Shown: positions 43,936 to 61,124, counted from the first letter of the stretch. The stretch is 64,000 nucleotides of DNA from Blasia pusilla (GCA_050084515.1 CM114272.1:48484001-48548000); one strand, 5' to 3'. A program made the numbers and translations. Notes: generated by a model not told the origin, from the sequence alone.

Positions 43936-44735
43936 GTCATGTTCTTCTAGGTTACAACCTCCATCATTTGAGACATTAATCAAGCCTACTTCCCTTGAGT
44001 GCTCAACTCTTGTGGGACTTGAGCTCTTCTCCAATCACGCTTGACGTTTGGTCTGATTCCACTCTGCTAGGTCACAACCTTCACTATTTGAGACACCCAT
44101 CAAGGTTAGTGTCTCGCTTTAGCAACTCATGTCTCACTTGTGAGACTCCGACATGCTTCAATCAGATCCCAATGTCAGCCCACTAGAATTCTGATGATCC
44201 ACATTAATTGGCCCAAGTTTGGTTATGAAGGTCACAACAAGCAGAGGGGAGATAGAGAGCTTAGTTCTATGACTGGTTTTGTTGGTTTGTTCGCCATAAA
44301 TATTTTCATGGTTTTTACCAATAAAATTGTATGGTAGCTATTTTGGTTCCCAAAGGCAACAACAAATAATTCACTTATCAAAGCAATGCTGCTTGAAAAA
44401 GCCTTGGGTAGTAAATTGATAGAGGGAGGAAGGGTTTGAAGAGCAACAGGTTCTAAATTTGGAAATTCCGTTCTCTATGGAGACTTTTGGGATTGATCCA
44501 TCAAAGTGTACATCTACATCTACAATTTACATGAAGATCCACATCTTGTTCTTGCTCTACACTAACTAGCTCGGAAACTAGCTAGATGCATCTCAAATTA
44601 AATATGCCACTCACATCTAACGTACCATTTTTTTTCAACTCATCCAGTGGTGAGCATGAAAAGGCATGTGAAAGAAACTTTGGAGTGCAGAAATCTTAGT
44701 AAGGTGTCACATCTGAGTAGCCGATAGGCCAAGAT
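43936..44735. other. Unassigned sequence replacing the pol 3' half; imperfect direct repeat
   Basis: The expected RNase H and integrase are missing. A segment at about 43950-43985 (GTTACAACCT..ATCATTTGAGACA..AATCAAG) recurs with changes at about 44071-44106, a period of about 121. Otherwise I see no known domain. Confidence 0.5.
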
Positions 44736-45420
44736 CTATCGTGGATAGGGCAAAGGAGCCAACGGACTATCTTCATTGTAACTTTGTCCCGAGGTGTCGG
44801 ATAAACTTGAGGATAGGTCTGTTGTGTCAAGAATGTCATTTTTGACAAATTTCTTGTTGAGGTCTTTCACAGCCGGGTGACTTGTTGAGCAGATCACCCG
44901 CCCTTAGTAACCTATGCGTGCAGGTTACCAGAAGGATAGCTATTTTTAGTGGAAGAGCCTTTTGGCTCTTTGCAACCCTATATAAGGGAGGAAGATGGCT
45001 TTCCCAAGCCATCTTTCTCATGTTGGGCCGTTGGAGTACCATTCTTGCTCATTTGTGTGAGTTAGGACTGGGTACTAGTATCTGGATTCCTTGATAGCAC
45101 AGGGTGGAAGAGGCTTGATATATTGATGTAGGTTGAGGAGTGGAGTTTTAGGCCGGGTGTGCCATTTTTACTACTCTTTATTTTTTTTTTGTGACCTCCA
45201 TGTATATGTATGAGTTGATTTCTCTACATGTGTGGATCTACCCGTATGTGGGGAAGATCGGTATTGTGTGTCATGGATATGACCAGCGATGTATGTTGTG
45301 TAGCGATGTGTATGCGTACGACAAAGGTCTATTGCAAGTAGCTATCCTCGGGCCTACACTTGGGGATCAAACGGATCCTCCATGTGATATTGGGCTCGCA
45401 TTGACTCACTAGGCTAACCC
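44736..45420 (+). repeat. 3' LTR of gypsy element 2
   Basis: Positions 44741-45183 align closely with the 5' LTR of element 3 at 57071-57511. Shared phrases include GTGTCGGAT, GGGTGACTTGTTGA, GCGTGCAGGTTACCA, GGAAGAGCCTTTTGGCTCTT and GAGTGGAGTTTTAGGCCG. A TATA box (CTATATAAG) lies at 44983-44991, so transcription should start about 30 bases later. The right edge is approximate. Confidence 0.75.
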
Positions 45421-47678
45421 TGACCACGTCAACAAAAAATTTTGTATTAGTAGAGATGTTCCATGGAATTTATATTGGAAATTATCGCGTCGAGGAAATC
45501 AACACTTCCAATAGAAAAAAAAGTCCCCCTTCAAGATTGAGTGTATATACTTCTTCCTCAACCTTTTTCCTCCGTAAGTCAATCAATGCCTAGGCCAAGT
45601 ACTTTTTCATGCACATAGAATTGGATGAAAGTTTAGACAATCCCTCAAAATTGGTCCCCTATCCTAACGGAAAGAAGGTAAAAATTCTCACTCGAGGCAA
45701 ATATTTCTAATTCGAAGTATGTCATTCAGAAGGGAGAGGTCTTCAACATGGGAGAGCCTCACCCCAGGCTAGATACAACCACCCAATTCCCTTTGGTGGC
45801 ATTAGTTGACTAAACAATTCAATTCTGCTTCTACTCTAAGAAATCATCCCAAAAAAAAGTAGTGAAATCTTGCAATGCTTATCATATGAAGTGATTCGAC
45901 CAATGTTTGGAAGGTATTCCAAAGGTCATCCTCAAAGACATTCCATCATATTCAGACATTTTTCGGCTTTGTAGTCCTAGACAGATTGTGGGCTTGGGTA
46001 AATTCAGTACCCTAAAGTGAAATGTTCGAACTCTAAGGGCCAAATCCCATGCGCATTGTAAACTAGCAACCATAGAGGTTCGCCACTTTTTTTGGGCCCA
46101 AAACTTTTGGAAGCTGAAATGGCCCAGCGTCCAGGCGACCTCGATCTATTTATGACCAAAAGTAATTACTAAAGACGGGTACATTCTCTTGCATTATCCA
46201 TTGGTATATTACTTTGGACGATGAAATGGAGGTCGCGGCCACCTATGCGCGTGTTCATGGGATTGTGCTCCAAGGAAAGGGAGGTCGTTGAAGGTCGATA
46301 GCTCTTTTGCCATCAACCCTCAACGACTAAATTGACTATAAACTAGTCCGTCTACTTACGAAGCCACCTGATTGGTCAAATTTTGGATGTGGTGGATCCT
46401 CTTATGGACTATTCTTAAATTTTATTGCCAGATGCACAAATCAAGGCGACCAACTACTATGCCAAACTAGATACATGGCTGGCTTGGAAAGCCATTTTCA
46501 AAAGTGAAGAACTACAAAATGTGACAATCATGGCCTTCACATGCATGTATGGAGCATAAGGCATGAACCTATGGGGATATATTTAGAGCAGGTCCCATGG
46601 AGTAATTTTTGGGTAGTGGGGTCCTTGATCATAATTATAAATATTGGTTTTTGGTCCTTCCTTTCAAAAATCAGGGCGCGGAAATACCAAGTAACAACCT
46701 TGATGTTGTTGATGTCTTCTCGAAAGTAAATAGAAATGGCCACAACTCAATAAAGAACATACCCAAGATATATGACCCAAGTGACCCTAATAACTTTTAC
46801 AACGTTTTTGCATCCCTTACGATTAGGATGAGGACTATGGCGGAGGAGATGGGGCGACGTATAGAATTTTGCTTGTAACTATTTCCATGGTGATCCAATC
46901 TTTTCAATCTAAGGCCCAATGTGTTCATCTTCTCAAGCTTGAACTTTGGGTTCTTCTTTTTTCCACTTAAGATTGAGTTTTCCAAAGTTCTTGGGATCTT
47001 TGGATCTCCTTCTCTCCTAAATGTGCTCATAGATTCCTATACGCAATTTCAAACATAGCGCTCTCCTTATAGAGTGATACGGGGTTACCATCGGTTTAAG
47101 GGATTCCTCTTGCTTTTCTGGATCTTTTGATACAGGCTGGGCCCAACATTACGAACTCATTCCCTCATAGCGGTCATTGGTGGGTGGCTCACTTATTCCT
47201 CACATCCTCTTTTTTGGTGTTTCCAATTTCTTTCATAACTTTCTTCTGGAATGTCGGTTTTGGACGTGTTTGGACTTGTTTCGATCATCTTGACGAGCTC
47301 GTTCTTTTGATATCTAGTAGGTTTTCTAGTTTTTCTTCCTTCTCTGTAGGCGCCCATTTTTGTGTACGGGTTTGTTTTAGGTCAATTCCTCCCAAAAGTC
47401 TTCCTTGCTCTTCCAACTCCTTACCTTACTGTTTCGCCCCTACATACGTTTGCCATCTCCTTAAAGACATTAGAAATTCATATTCTTGAGCCACCTCTTC
47501 CGATGCCGTATAGATCACTTTTCCTTTTCAATTGCTTTTCATATTTTTCTTATAGTAACTTTCAATCATAAATTTGGTATTGCCTAATCTTCATCTCTCC
47601 ATCTCAATTTCTTTTGGACGGATTCCACTACTTTTGCTTTGCTCGTTATCCTCATGCTTTCTCCAAACCACGTTTCAT
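45421..47678. other. No recognised gene; includes 5' flank of the non-LTR element
   Basis: Short frames on both strands show no domain I know. The part from about 46900 may be the untranslated leader of the non-LTR element that starts coding at 47679, but its 5' boundary cannot be seen. Confidence 0.4.
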
Positions 47679-50600
47679 ATGTCTTTTCGTGTCTTCGATG
47701 ACTTGCCTACCTTTACTTCTATGTCATCAGAGATGGAGTTGGATTCTCCATCTACTCGCTTATATGGTTTTACACGCCCTCCTACAACCGTAACCTCTCC
47801 CCTGCGTTCACCTCCTTATCGTAGATCTCGCCATTTTCCTCCAGATGCTAATACACCAATTACACTCACTACATTTCTTCCAGATTCTCCTCTTCTCCCT
47901 TCTTCGCCTTGTCCTATTGAGCCTAATCTTGATCCATTATTACCGAATCCTTCTACTTTGCCATCCCCACATATCCCATCTATGCCCTTGCTTCCAACTC
48001 CCATCTATTCTACCCGAATCTCCCCTCTTCCTCCTCCTCCTTCCCCAACCTACTTACCCCCTCATCGTCGGCCATCACTACCGCTTGCACCTCCTACCTC
48101 CTCTCCTTGTAACCCTTCTACTTCTCCATTTGTACCAAAGGTTCGTTGCATACCTTGTGGTAAGGAGTTTGCTCCTAATTGGATCAAAAGACATCAGCGG
48201 TACTGTCGATCCATGCATGGGCCTTCAATCCCTAACCCGATACCACCTCCTATTGCACTCCCCACAACAATTGCTTGGACCTCGTTAAGCCAAATTGATC
48301 TCCTTCGCTCTTTCCATCCAGGTCTTCTTTGTCCTAGACTCTGCACTCTTATTCCTATTGCTCTTCGCCCCATCACCCAACAAGCTTTGCTTTTTCCATT
48401 AGAAAGGTTAGCGCGTGACCCCACAGATATAAATTCTTGGTATTTCCTATTACTCTTCCCACAATGGGTTTTAGTCCTCCCTCCAAGGGGGGGTGCAGCG
48501 GGTCGTCGTGAAACCTCCACACGTATTCAACGCTTTATGTCTGGGGATTGGGAGAATCTTCAGAATGAGCATGTACTTCGAGTAGAGGCCTTAGCTGCGG
48601 CTCATCCCACTCAACATGCCAATCATGGGAGGCCTTCAATACAACAACGCCTTCGAAGAAGTCTACTTTTGGGGCAGGTTGGTGAGTTTTCACGTGCATC
48701 TAGAGCATTGGGTCCTCTTTCTCCGGCGGTTCCAAGTACGGAAACAGTGGCTCTCTTAGAAGCTCTTCATCCTCCTTCAAGTGGCGATGCTCCATCTTTT
48801 GTGGAAGACTATACATCGGACCTTGACTTGGAGCTTGACTTGGAGGTTTTCACAAGGGCTTTTCTGCATACTCCTCGCTTATCAACAAGTGGGCTATCAG
48901 GGATGATTTTTGAGCATCTCCGCGATTGCTTTATCCCAGCAGATTCAACAAGTGGCTTTGTCTCTCTATATAAGGTGTGTGCACATATGGCGGCAGGTCG
49001 TCTCCCATTCTCTATCTCTAGGCTCTTAGGGGCTTGTCGTTTGTTGGCTATGGATAAGCCTCCTTCAGGTGTGCGCCCTTCGGCTATTGGAGAGGTTTTA
49101 TACCGCTTGGTTAGTCGATCCCTATGCTTGCAATTTTGTTCTCACTTTAGTGCCCACTTATTTCCTCATCAATTTGGAGTGGCAACTCTTGGAGGTTGTG
49201 AGGATGTGGTGCATGGGATTCGCTCCACTCTTGATATTCATCCAGATTGGATAGCAATTCAAGTCGATGTGGCTAACGCATTCAATTCAGTTTCTCGTGC
49301 GGCCATCTTTGAGGAGTTACGGTGTGCAGGAGGAAAACTTGCGAGCCTCATTCCATTTGTTCGCTCCTTCTATGCCTATGATACGCCCATTATCTATTCC
49401 CATCATGCTACTTCTGGGGAATATAGTATTCTACAATCGACTTGTGGCACACGTCAAGGTGATCCCATGGGGGGCCCACTCTTTGCCATTGCCTATTTTT
49501 GTGCCCTTCGAGCATCAGCGCAAGCATTTCCATCTTTTCTTTTCCCTTCTATTGTTGATGACACTCACATTATAGGTCCTCCTTCTGAAATGGTTCTAGC
49601 TTATACCCATTTCGTGGAGCAACTCTCTTTCTTAAACCTTAAAGTCCAACCTAGTAAATATGGAGTATGTTCTCCTTCATGCCTTCCCTCAACATTCACC
49701 CCACCTACTCCTGATTTTCCCATCTACATTGAAGGGGTTAGAGTTCTTGGGGTCCCAATTGGCTTCACCGACTATGTCTCAAAGTTCTTGGATGAGGCCC
49801 TTTTGAAAGACGTGGAATGGCTTCATTTGTTACCTCATCTAGGGGATCCCCAAGTGGCTTATAGGATTCTCTCCCAATGTTTTCTACGACGTCCTTCCTA
49901 CCTTCTTCGCACTTGTCCTCCCACTTCAAGGTTCTTACATCGGTTGGCCTCTTTTGATGCTTCTATCTTGGCAACTTTTGGTCAACTTCTTGGCCCAAAT
50001 ACCTTTGAGGGAGGGGATGGTGTCTTTGCTTCACGACAAGCTATCTTGCCTATTTCTTTTGGAGGGGTGGGACTGTCCTCCACAGTCGCATCTGCTCCCG
50101 CAGCCTTTTTGGGGAGTTGGGCGTTGGTAGCATCGATTATGGCTTCAATGTTTCTCCAAGGAGATACACCTATCTTGATGGATCATATCGCCCATGTAGA
50201 GGAGGAGGACTTGTTATTTCAACAACAATTGAGATCTGCACGAGCTCTTCTTCCTCTTGCTACACAAGAAATTCTACCCCCTTTCAGTCAACTGATTACG
50301 GAAGGGCTTGATCGACTTCAAGAGCATATCTCCGAGAATCTATATCAAATCAACTTTTCCATCATTCTCTCCGAGGCATCCTCTGACGCTAATCGAGCTC
50401 ATCTACGTTCATGTGCGGGTACCGGAGCGGGGGCGTGGCTTACTGAAAATCCTCTTATTCTTCCATTTCGTCTTCCTCGAAGTATATTCTCGACAGCTTT
50501 GTGGTTACGTCTTGGACTTCCCCATCCCTCTCTCTTAGGTGTGCCAAATTTTGTATGCGGGGATCCCATTGATGCGAAGGGTATCCATATTCTTCGATGT

Positions 50601-51218
50601 GCACATGGTGGAGAACGAACGGCCACACATGATGTCATTAGAGAGGCAATAGCATCGGTGGCTCGTACTACAGGATACACTGTTGGGCAAGAGCAACTCC
50701 ACGTCCTACCTTCAACCACACAAGCAACCTCTCGTCGGAGAGTGGATCTTGTTATGTCTCGAGGTGGATTGCGGACACTAGGTGATGTGGTGGTTGTTGA
50801 TCCAACACGTTCTGACCTGGTGTGTCGAGCCGCATATACCAAAGGTTTGGCGGCCGAAGCTGCAGCAAGAATCAAGGAGTTAAGTTATGTTGTGAGACAT
50901 GCGACTGATGGATTTATTCCTTTTGCAGTGGAAGTATTCAGTCATTTACATGTGTCTTTTGATACTTTCCTGAAAACATGTGCTCACCACTCCCTCGAGA
51001 ATCATCACCTTGCCCCTTCCCGTAGTCCTTACCTCTCGGTAGTTACTACTTATTTTCGGCAATTCGTCTCAGTGGCCTTACAACGTGCACAAGCCTTGGC
51101 ATTGATACGTCGTGCGGAGGTGGTGGGGGGTCGCTCGCCTCGTCGTCCATTCACGTCTGACCAACCACTCGTGTTCTTGTCAGATTTGTTTCAGGCTGTC
51201 AATCGTGTAGTTCGTTGA
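47679..51218 (+). CDS. Non-LTR retroelement protein: CCHC finger, reverse transcriptase, restriction-like endonuclease
   Basis: A fully open frame of 1179 codons from ATG 47679. Residues 1-150 are Pro/Ser-rich. A single finger CIPCGKEF...HQRYC lies near residue 157. The reverse transcriptase covers roughly residues 400-700: motif A QVDVANAFNSVSR (near 528), motif B GTRQGDPMGGPLF (near 590), motif C IVDDTHIIG (near 625, Val in place of the usual Tyr/Ala before DD) and motif D LNLKVQPSK. The C-terminus has a CCHC-like CGDPIDAKGIHILRCAHGGE...HD block (near 960) then RRRVDLVMS...LGDVVVVDPTR (near 1018-1045), which resembles the restriction-like endonuclease of R2-type elements. There is no upstream apurinic endonuclease. 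It would nick DNA and prime reverse transcription there. An intact frame among dead elements implies recent activity or retained function. No poly(A) tail or target duplication was seen. Confidence 0.8.
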   Translation: MSFRVFDDLPTFTSMSSEMELDSPSTRLYGFTRPPTTVTSPLRSPPYRRSRHFPPDANTPITLTTFLPDSPLLPSSPCPIEPNLDPLLPNPSTLPSPHIPSMPLLPTPIYSTRISPLPPPPSPTYLPPHRRPSLPLAPPTSSPCNPSTSPFVPKVRCIPCGKEFAPNWIKRHQRYCRSMHGPSIPNPIPPPIALPTTIAWTSLSQIDLLRSFHPGLLCPRLCTLIPIALRPITQQALLFPLERLARDPTDINSWYFLLLFPQWVLVLPPRGGAAGRRETSTRIQRFMSGDWENLQNEHVLRVEALAAAHPTQHANHGRPSIQQRLRRSLLLGQVGEFSRASRALGPLSPAVPSTETVALLEALHPPSSGDAPSFVEDYTSDLDLELDLEVFTRAFLHTPRLSTSGLSGMIFEHLRDCFIPADSTSGFVSLYKVCAHMAAGRLPFSISRLLGACRLLAMDKPPSGVRPSAIGEVLYRLVSRSLCLQFCSHFSAHLFPHQFGVATLGGCEDVVHGIRSTLDIHPDWIAIQVDVANAFNSVSRAAIFEELRCAGGKLASLIPFVRSFYAYDTPIIYSHHATSGEYSILQSTCGTRQGDPMGGPLFAIAYFCALRASAQAFPSFLFPSIVDDTHIIGPPSEMVLAYTHFVEQLSFLNLKVQPSKYGVCSPSCLPSTFTPPTPDFPIYIEGVRVLGVPIGFTDYVSKFLDEALLKDVEWLHLLPHLGDPQVAYRILSQCFLRRPSYLLRTCPPTSRFLHRLASFDASILATFGQLLGPNTFEGGDGVFASRQAILPISFGGVGLSSTVASAPAAFLGSWALVASIMASMFLQGDTPILMDHIAHVEEEDLLFQQQLRSARALLPLATQEILPPFSQLITEGLDRLQEHISENLYQINFSIILSEASSDANRAHLRSCAGTGAGAWLTENPLILPFRLPRSIFSTALWLRLGLPHPSLLGVPNFVCGDPIDAKGIHILRCAHGGERTATHDVIREAIASVARTTGYTVGQEQLHVLPSTTQATSRRRVDLVMSRGGLRTLGDVVVVDPTRSDLVCRAAYTKGLAAEAAARIKELSYVVRHATDGFIPFAVEVFSHLHVSFDTFLKTCAHHSLENHHLAPSRSPYLSVVTTYFRQFVSVALQRAQALALIRRAEVVGGRSPRRPFTSDQPLVFLSDLFQAVNRVVR

Positions 51219-51888
51219 ACGGGTGTTTGCGTTGGCTTGTTGCCATTTTCTTTTTGCATTCTTGTATGCATTTTTTGACTCCTCTTTTGAGTTGTTATTA
51301 CCTTTCTCTATCCTCTTTTGAGGTTTCTTTTATAATAAAGTGGATATACATACCGGATTAACCATAGATCCGAGCCCAAGACTCCTTTGGTGGGACTAAT
51401 CGGACCGCCCCATGGGGAAGGCCCCTTAATAGTGTGGATATTTAGCCTTCGGCTGAAACCTTTTGACCGACTTATGTGTGGGAGCACCGGGTCTGGGAGT
51501 GGGTTAACGGGTAGGTTGGAGGGGTTATGGAATTCCACACCCATGAAGGATCTGTTGAGAGCCTATTATGGACGGGTAACGAAGTAAGGTGGGACCGGAT
51601 GTTTAGTTTGTTTTGATCCGGCGAGAGAATGAAGCGCAGCTCTTAGAGAGCCGAGCTCCTAAGGGCTGTTGGACTACGTGTCCTCTCTCCCGTCCTCTGT
51701 TTGCAATTTCAATTTCATCCTGTGAGTGTTTCCATTTTCTTTGGGTGACTCTAACATTGACCAGTCGATCTTCCAAGCAACCGCATGGTGCGCTCTAATT
51801 TGGAAATTTGATAATCACGTTCGGGGTCTGTCCGGTCGAGGCAGTGCTTGAAGGTGGTTGAGATTGTAAAAATCAAGTCTTCCCAGTC
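51219..51888. other. 3' region of the non-LTR element and 5' region of the TPI gene
   Basis: An AATAAAG at 51334 could end the element's transcript. The rest up to 51620 is not recognisable coding sequence. The TPI promoter and 5' untranslated region should lie between about 51620 and 51888; I see a CT-rich run at 51680-51700 but no TATA box. Confidence 0.45.
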
Positions 51889-56975
<5,087 letters not shown>

Positions 56976-56989
<14 letters not shown>

Positions 56990-56995
56990 TATATA

Positions 56996-57070
<75 letters not shown>
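56976..57070. repeat. (AT)n microsatellite
   Basis: About 95 bases of almost pure AT dinucleotide abut the gypsy LTR. The long repeat could have been the insertion site or expanded afterwards. Confidence 0.95.
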
Positions 57071-57072
<2 letters not shown>

Positions 57073-57511
57073 TGGATAGGGCATAGGAGCTAGCGGACTG
57101 TCTAGAGTGTAACTTTGTCTCACGGTGTCGGATGAGGTTGAGGATAGGTCCATTGTGTCAAGAACGTCGTTTCTAACAACTTCCTTGTTGAGGTCTTTCA
57201 CGGCCGGGTGACTTGTTGACCAGGTCACCCGCCCCTAGTAGCTTGTGCGTGCAGGTTACCAAGAGGATAGCTATTTTTAGGGGAAGAGCCTTTTGGCTCT
57301 TCCCAACCCTATATAAGAGAGGAAGATGACTTTCCTAAGCCATCTTTCTCACGTTGGGCCGTTGGAGCACCTCTCTTGTATGTGTGTGAGATAGGACTAG
57401 GGTGCTACGTCTGGATTCCTTCATAGCGCAGGATGGACGAGGCTTGATATGTCGATGTAGATTGAGGAGTGGAGTTTTAGGCCGAGTGTGCCGTTTTTAC
57501 TACTCTTTATT
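57071..57511 (+). repeat. 5' LTR of gypsy element 3 (homologous part)
   Basis: Aligns along its length with the element 2 3' LTR at 44741-45183, including the GGAAGAGCCTTTTGGCTCTT phrase and the TATA box CTATATAAG at 57309-57317. Similarity stops at TACTACTCTTTATT. As in element 1, the 5' copy lacks the further LTR part seen at the 3' end of the relatives. Confidence 0.75.
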
Positions 57512-58787
57512 CTTACATGAGAAAGATGCCAAGGGGTTGGTGGAAATTCGTTGTTTGCAGGTAGGCAAGCAAGTTGCCTTGGTCAGGAGCCCTTGGAGAC
57601 GTTGGTTGGCATTTGTATTGTCATTTTTTAAGTTCGGGAGATCGTGCGTGGAAGCGCTGCTCATTTTTCCCTGATTTTTGCTGGTAGCGGACTAGTGTAT
57701 GGCAGTAGCGGTGTAGTGGCAAAGGCGCTCGGGTGTAGCATGGAGTGTAGTTTTGACGAGTGAGTGGCGCGTGTCGGGAAAGAGAGAGAAGTTCATCCTT
57801 TCAGGTCTTGCAACCGCCAGGGGGCTAGGGTTGCAAGGGCGGCTAGGGCTAGACACGGCTAGGTCACATGTGGCTGCGGGCCGGAGCCGGGAAGAGGCGG
57901 ACGGAGGAAGCCAGGGCGGCGAGCTACAGAGCCTGCATAGGGCCGAGCCCCACCCCCCCTCCAAAAGATGTGGTTGGGAGCGCCATGGTTGGCGACTTCC
58001 CAATGTGGTAGACGGAGGACGTAGTAGATAGCTGAACGTAGTCAGGCGGATGTGGTAGGCATGGATGTGGTCTAGGTCAGGGCTGACGTTGTCAGCAGGG
58101 CGTACATGATGCAAGCGCGGGCAACCTAGTAGACAGGCAGTCATGGTTGGGGTCAGCCGTGCTTGAGTTGAGTTACGTAGTGGGAGAGTGTTGGTGACAC
58201 TTGGTGTTTCGCGAGCATGATGGGCATCGGGACGGAAGTTTGGCAGTTATTACGAGTAGGTTGGAGGACAACTCATTAGTTCTTCACCGATTGGAAATTG
58301 TGAGGGTTGTGATGGGGACACACGAACCTACATTGACAGGAGGTTTGACGTGTTAGTTGAGGAGAGTGTCGTGTTGCGAAGGTTGTCATATCACGTGGAG
58401 GAGTGGATGTTGACAATGCCCTCCGTAGGTTGGAGGGCATGATCAGGTTACCCATTCGAGTCCCTTTTCCCCGCACTTATCTTATGTGATTGAGAGTGTT
58501 GGGTATCGAGTAGTAGCTGATGCTAGGTGGGTGCAGTAATGGTGACGAGTGTAGACTCTTTTCATATGTAGCATGTTGGTGGATATACGGAAATTTCCGA
58601 ATAGGGGTCATGTGTATGAATTGAGAGTGTCAGTGGTTTAGGTGAGTTAGTTGGGAGGCTCATGGTGAGCCTGAGTGTTGAGGGTGCGTGCGTCGGGTGT
58701 GTCGTTACGGGATTACCATTAGCGTCGGTGAGCTAGTGAGGAGTGTGGGAGACTCTCGGTGAGTCTGAGTGCTTGAGCGGGTGAGAC
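57512..58787 (+). other. Untranslated leader of gypsy element 3
   Basis: About 1.3 kb without coding similarity. A GC-rich part at 57810-57970 gives long open frames on both strands that match nothing known. No primer-binding site was identified with confidence. Confidence 0.45.
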
Positions 58788-60080
58788 ATGGTTGTCATCA
58801 TGGCGTTCTTCCACGGTTCGGAAGAACGGGGTAGTGCGAACAATAGTAGTGGTGTGACACGGAGTGGAAAAAGATATTGAGGGGTTACGAGTGAGGACCT
58901 ACCTCGACATCCATCCATGGCTAGATTGTCATCACTAGATATTGGGTCTGGTGACGAGATCGCAGACGGAGGCAGTGTCACTTGGCAGGAGATGGACAAC
59001 ATGGGCCATCGGGGCATACGTCGTTTCTCGGGTGCAGTGGGCACCATCGACTTAGATGATTTTATCCAAGAGTTCAACACGTGGTGCAACTTCCAGGAGA
59101 TACGGACCCCGACACGGTTCAACCCTGTCATGGCATGGAAGGGGTTGTTCCAGCACTTCGAGGGTCCTCCGATGGATGATTACACGGATTTTCGATCACT
59201 ATATTCAGTAGAGATTGATGCCTGGAGGATGTATTGGGCTCCAGGATATGTGTCCACTAGTAGTCGCAAGGCGTATGATGGGATGGTGAGAGGAGAGAGA
59301 CCCACACCATCAGCCCGGAGACTAGATGGAGAAGAGGGCAGTGAGACAGGTAATGTGGCAGAGACCTCTAGTGGTAGAGGGCCACCCAGCTTTAGTCCTA
59401 CAGTGGAGTTCTTCCGACAGTTGGGGAAGAGCTACCAGGGCATACGCACAGACAAGCTGAAGAGTCTACAGGATTTTCATCAACGATAGGGTGAGAGTCT
59501 GAGAGGGGCATTCACGCGCATGAGGAGGCTGATCATTGCTACGTATGGAGTGACTCAGGCTCAGTCAGTCCAGTATTAATACAGGGTTTTAGATCAAGAA
59601 CTACGGAGGAGAGTCTGAGATGTGGTGTTGATTCACACAGCGAAGCCCACATTGAAGGTGGTCTTTGAGTTGTCTGAGCGTATTGAGCTCAACATGAGTG
59701 AGGAGCTGGTAGTGACCGTTGGATTTTCTTGAGAGTCGACGGGTCCACGAGCGACGATGACCCCACAAGTGCCACAGCGAGCACCAGTACCATGGGAGTG
59801 GGCCAATGTGCCCAGAGAGCAGGGCGGGTACCGTGAGCCTATAAGGCAACGACCTGTACCTACATATGTTGCCCAGCAGGGACCGATGTTGTCGTGTTGG
59901 ACATGTGGAGGGGCCCATAGGCAGAGAGATTGCACACAGTATGGGAGAGGACCACGATCGCCTCCGATTGCTCAAGAGCCACCGAGGATGGCCCCACCAC
60001 AGTATCAGTGTGACTATTGCCACAGATATGGTCACACTAGGGATAGATGTTTTGACCTTTGTCGAGAGGCACGTCTATAG
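58788..60080 (+). pseudogene. Gypsy element 3 gag, broken
   Basis: One frame from ATG 58788 with stops at 58878, 59487, 59577, 59616 and 59730. The capsid-like block VGTIDLDDFIQEFNTWCNF...VMAWKGLFQHFEGPPMDDY (59034-59190) is the best-kept of the three. Zinc knuckle 1 CWTCGGAHRQRDC (59898-59936) is intact, with C-x2-C-x3-H-x4-C spacing. Knuckle 2 CDYCHRYGHTRDRC (60009-60050) has the standard spacing. The pair of knuckles is typical of this lineage. Confidence 0.82.
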
Positions 60081-60870
60081 GTAGGCCGAGGGCCTGGGGA
60101 CGGTCGTCCTGGAGAAGGTCGGGGAGTTATTCCTGGACGTGGTGGTAGAGAACCACCACTAGCCAGAGGAGATGGAGCAGGAGCACCAGAGCCGGCAGTT
60201 CTCTCACGCATCGATTAGTTGGAGCAGAGGATTGGAAGTTGGACCAATTGAGGTGTTCCGGTTGGCCGCCACGTTGTGTGAGCATGGAGAGGTGATTGTC
60301 TCTTGTTCAGAGGTAGTTGAGGAGGTGGTGGACTTGCCCTCTAAGCAGGTGCAAGGGACGTTCCCCACATAGTCATGGCATGAGGCGGCGGCGAAGTTGG
60401 TAGATATGCCAGCTCGATCGGCCACATAGCGAGCAGTGGTCACACCTAGAGTAGTGTTACTGGATAATCAAGCTGTAGTATTTTTCTTGGTTAGTCCGAC
60501 GGGGACAAGATACCACCCGCAGCGCGTCCTACTTGATTCGGGAGCGCAGCCCTTGATGTTAGGGAAGGCGGCATGTTTAGCGTTGGGGTTATGGAAGGCC
60601 AACATTGAGCCTTGTCCCTTCCAGATACAAACCTCGATTGGAGGCGTGTCACCCATGCAGTATATGACTCAACATGAGATAGTTGTCAGAGTCCAGCTAG
60701 AGCATGCGACGGATAGTGCTATGATGAGCACCCGTGCGATTACGACACCAGCTGAGTCGTACGATGTGTTAGTGGGGAGTACAGTGTTATATCCCTACGA
60801 TTCATCCTTGACTTCTGGGAGGAGATCATTTCTTATTGGCCAAGGTGGCATACATGTGACGATCGGATGA
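60081..60870 (+). pseudogene. Gypsy element 3 linker and aspartic protease
   Basis: After the LAATLCEHGE linker (60262) comes the retropepsin core RVLLDSGAQPLMLGKAACLALG (60523-60590), with the active-site Asp-Ser-Gly-Ala intact. TPAESYDVLVGSTVLYPYD follows (60750-60800). A frame from 60436 to 60870 is open; stops lie upstream at 60370 and 60427. This protease sequence is the least damaged of the three. Confidence 0.78.
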
Positions 60871-61124
60871 GTCAGTTACCCATGTAGTTTGCGAGACAAG
60901 GAGGTCGATCACAAGACGAGTATGTGACCACGTTGGCAGCTTTCACAAGAAGTGTTAGCTGGCCAGGAGAGTTGTTGGAGGGGAACGCACATGCGGAGGA
61001 TGTCCCATAAGCGGATAGTCCCACGGAGAGATAGACTATGGCCAGTGTCTCTTCCCATGTTGGCGAGACCTCTTCACCATTGTGGGGTACGACTCGAGAG
61101 CTATAGAGGAGTGCCGATGACCTC

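Larger units (their letters stand above)
39096..45420 (+). mobile_element. Ty3/gypsy element 2, carrying a DNA methyltransferase domain
   Basis: Domains in order are gag, protease, cytosine-5 DNA methyltransferase and the first half of reverse transcriptase, then unknown sequence and a 3' LTR. RNase H and integrase are deleted, and there is no 5' LTR. Protease, methyltransferase and reverse transcriptase share one reading frame with only isolated stops, which shows that they were made as one polyprotein. Confidence 0.85.

Noticed and set aside
45421-47126. Possible host gene in the minus and plus frames between gypsy element 2 and the non-LTR element
   Set aside because: Frames are short (under 90 codons), with no recognisable domain and no convincing splice pattern joining them.
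57692-58144. 150-codon minus-strand open frame in the gypsy leader
   Set aside because: It is antisense to a GC-rich leader, has no recognisable domain and has no counterpart in the other two elements.
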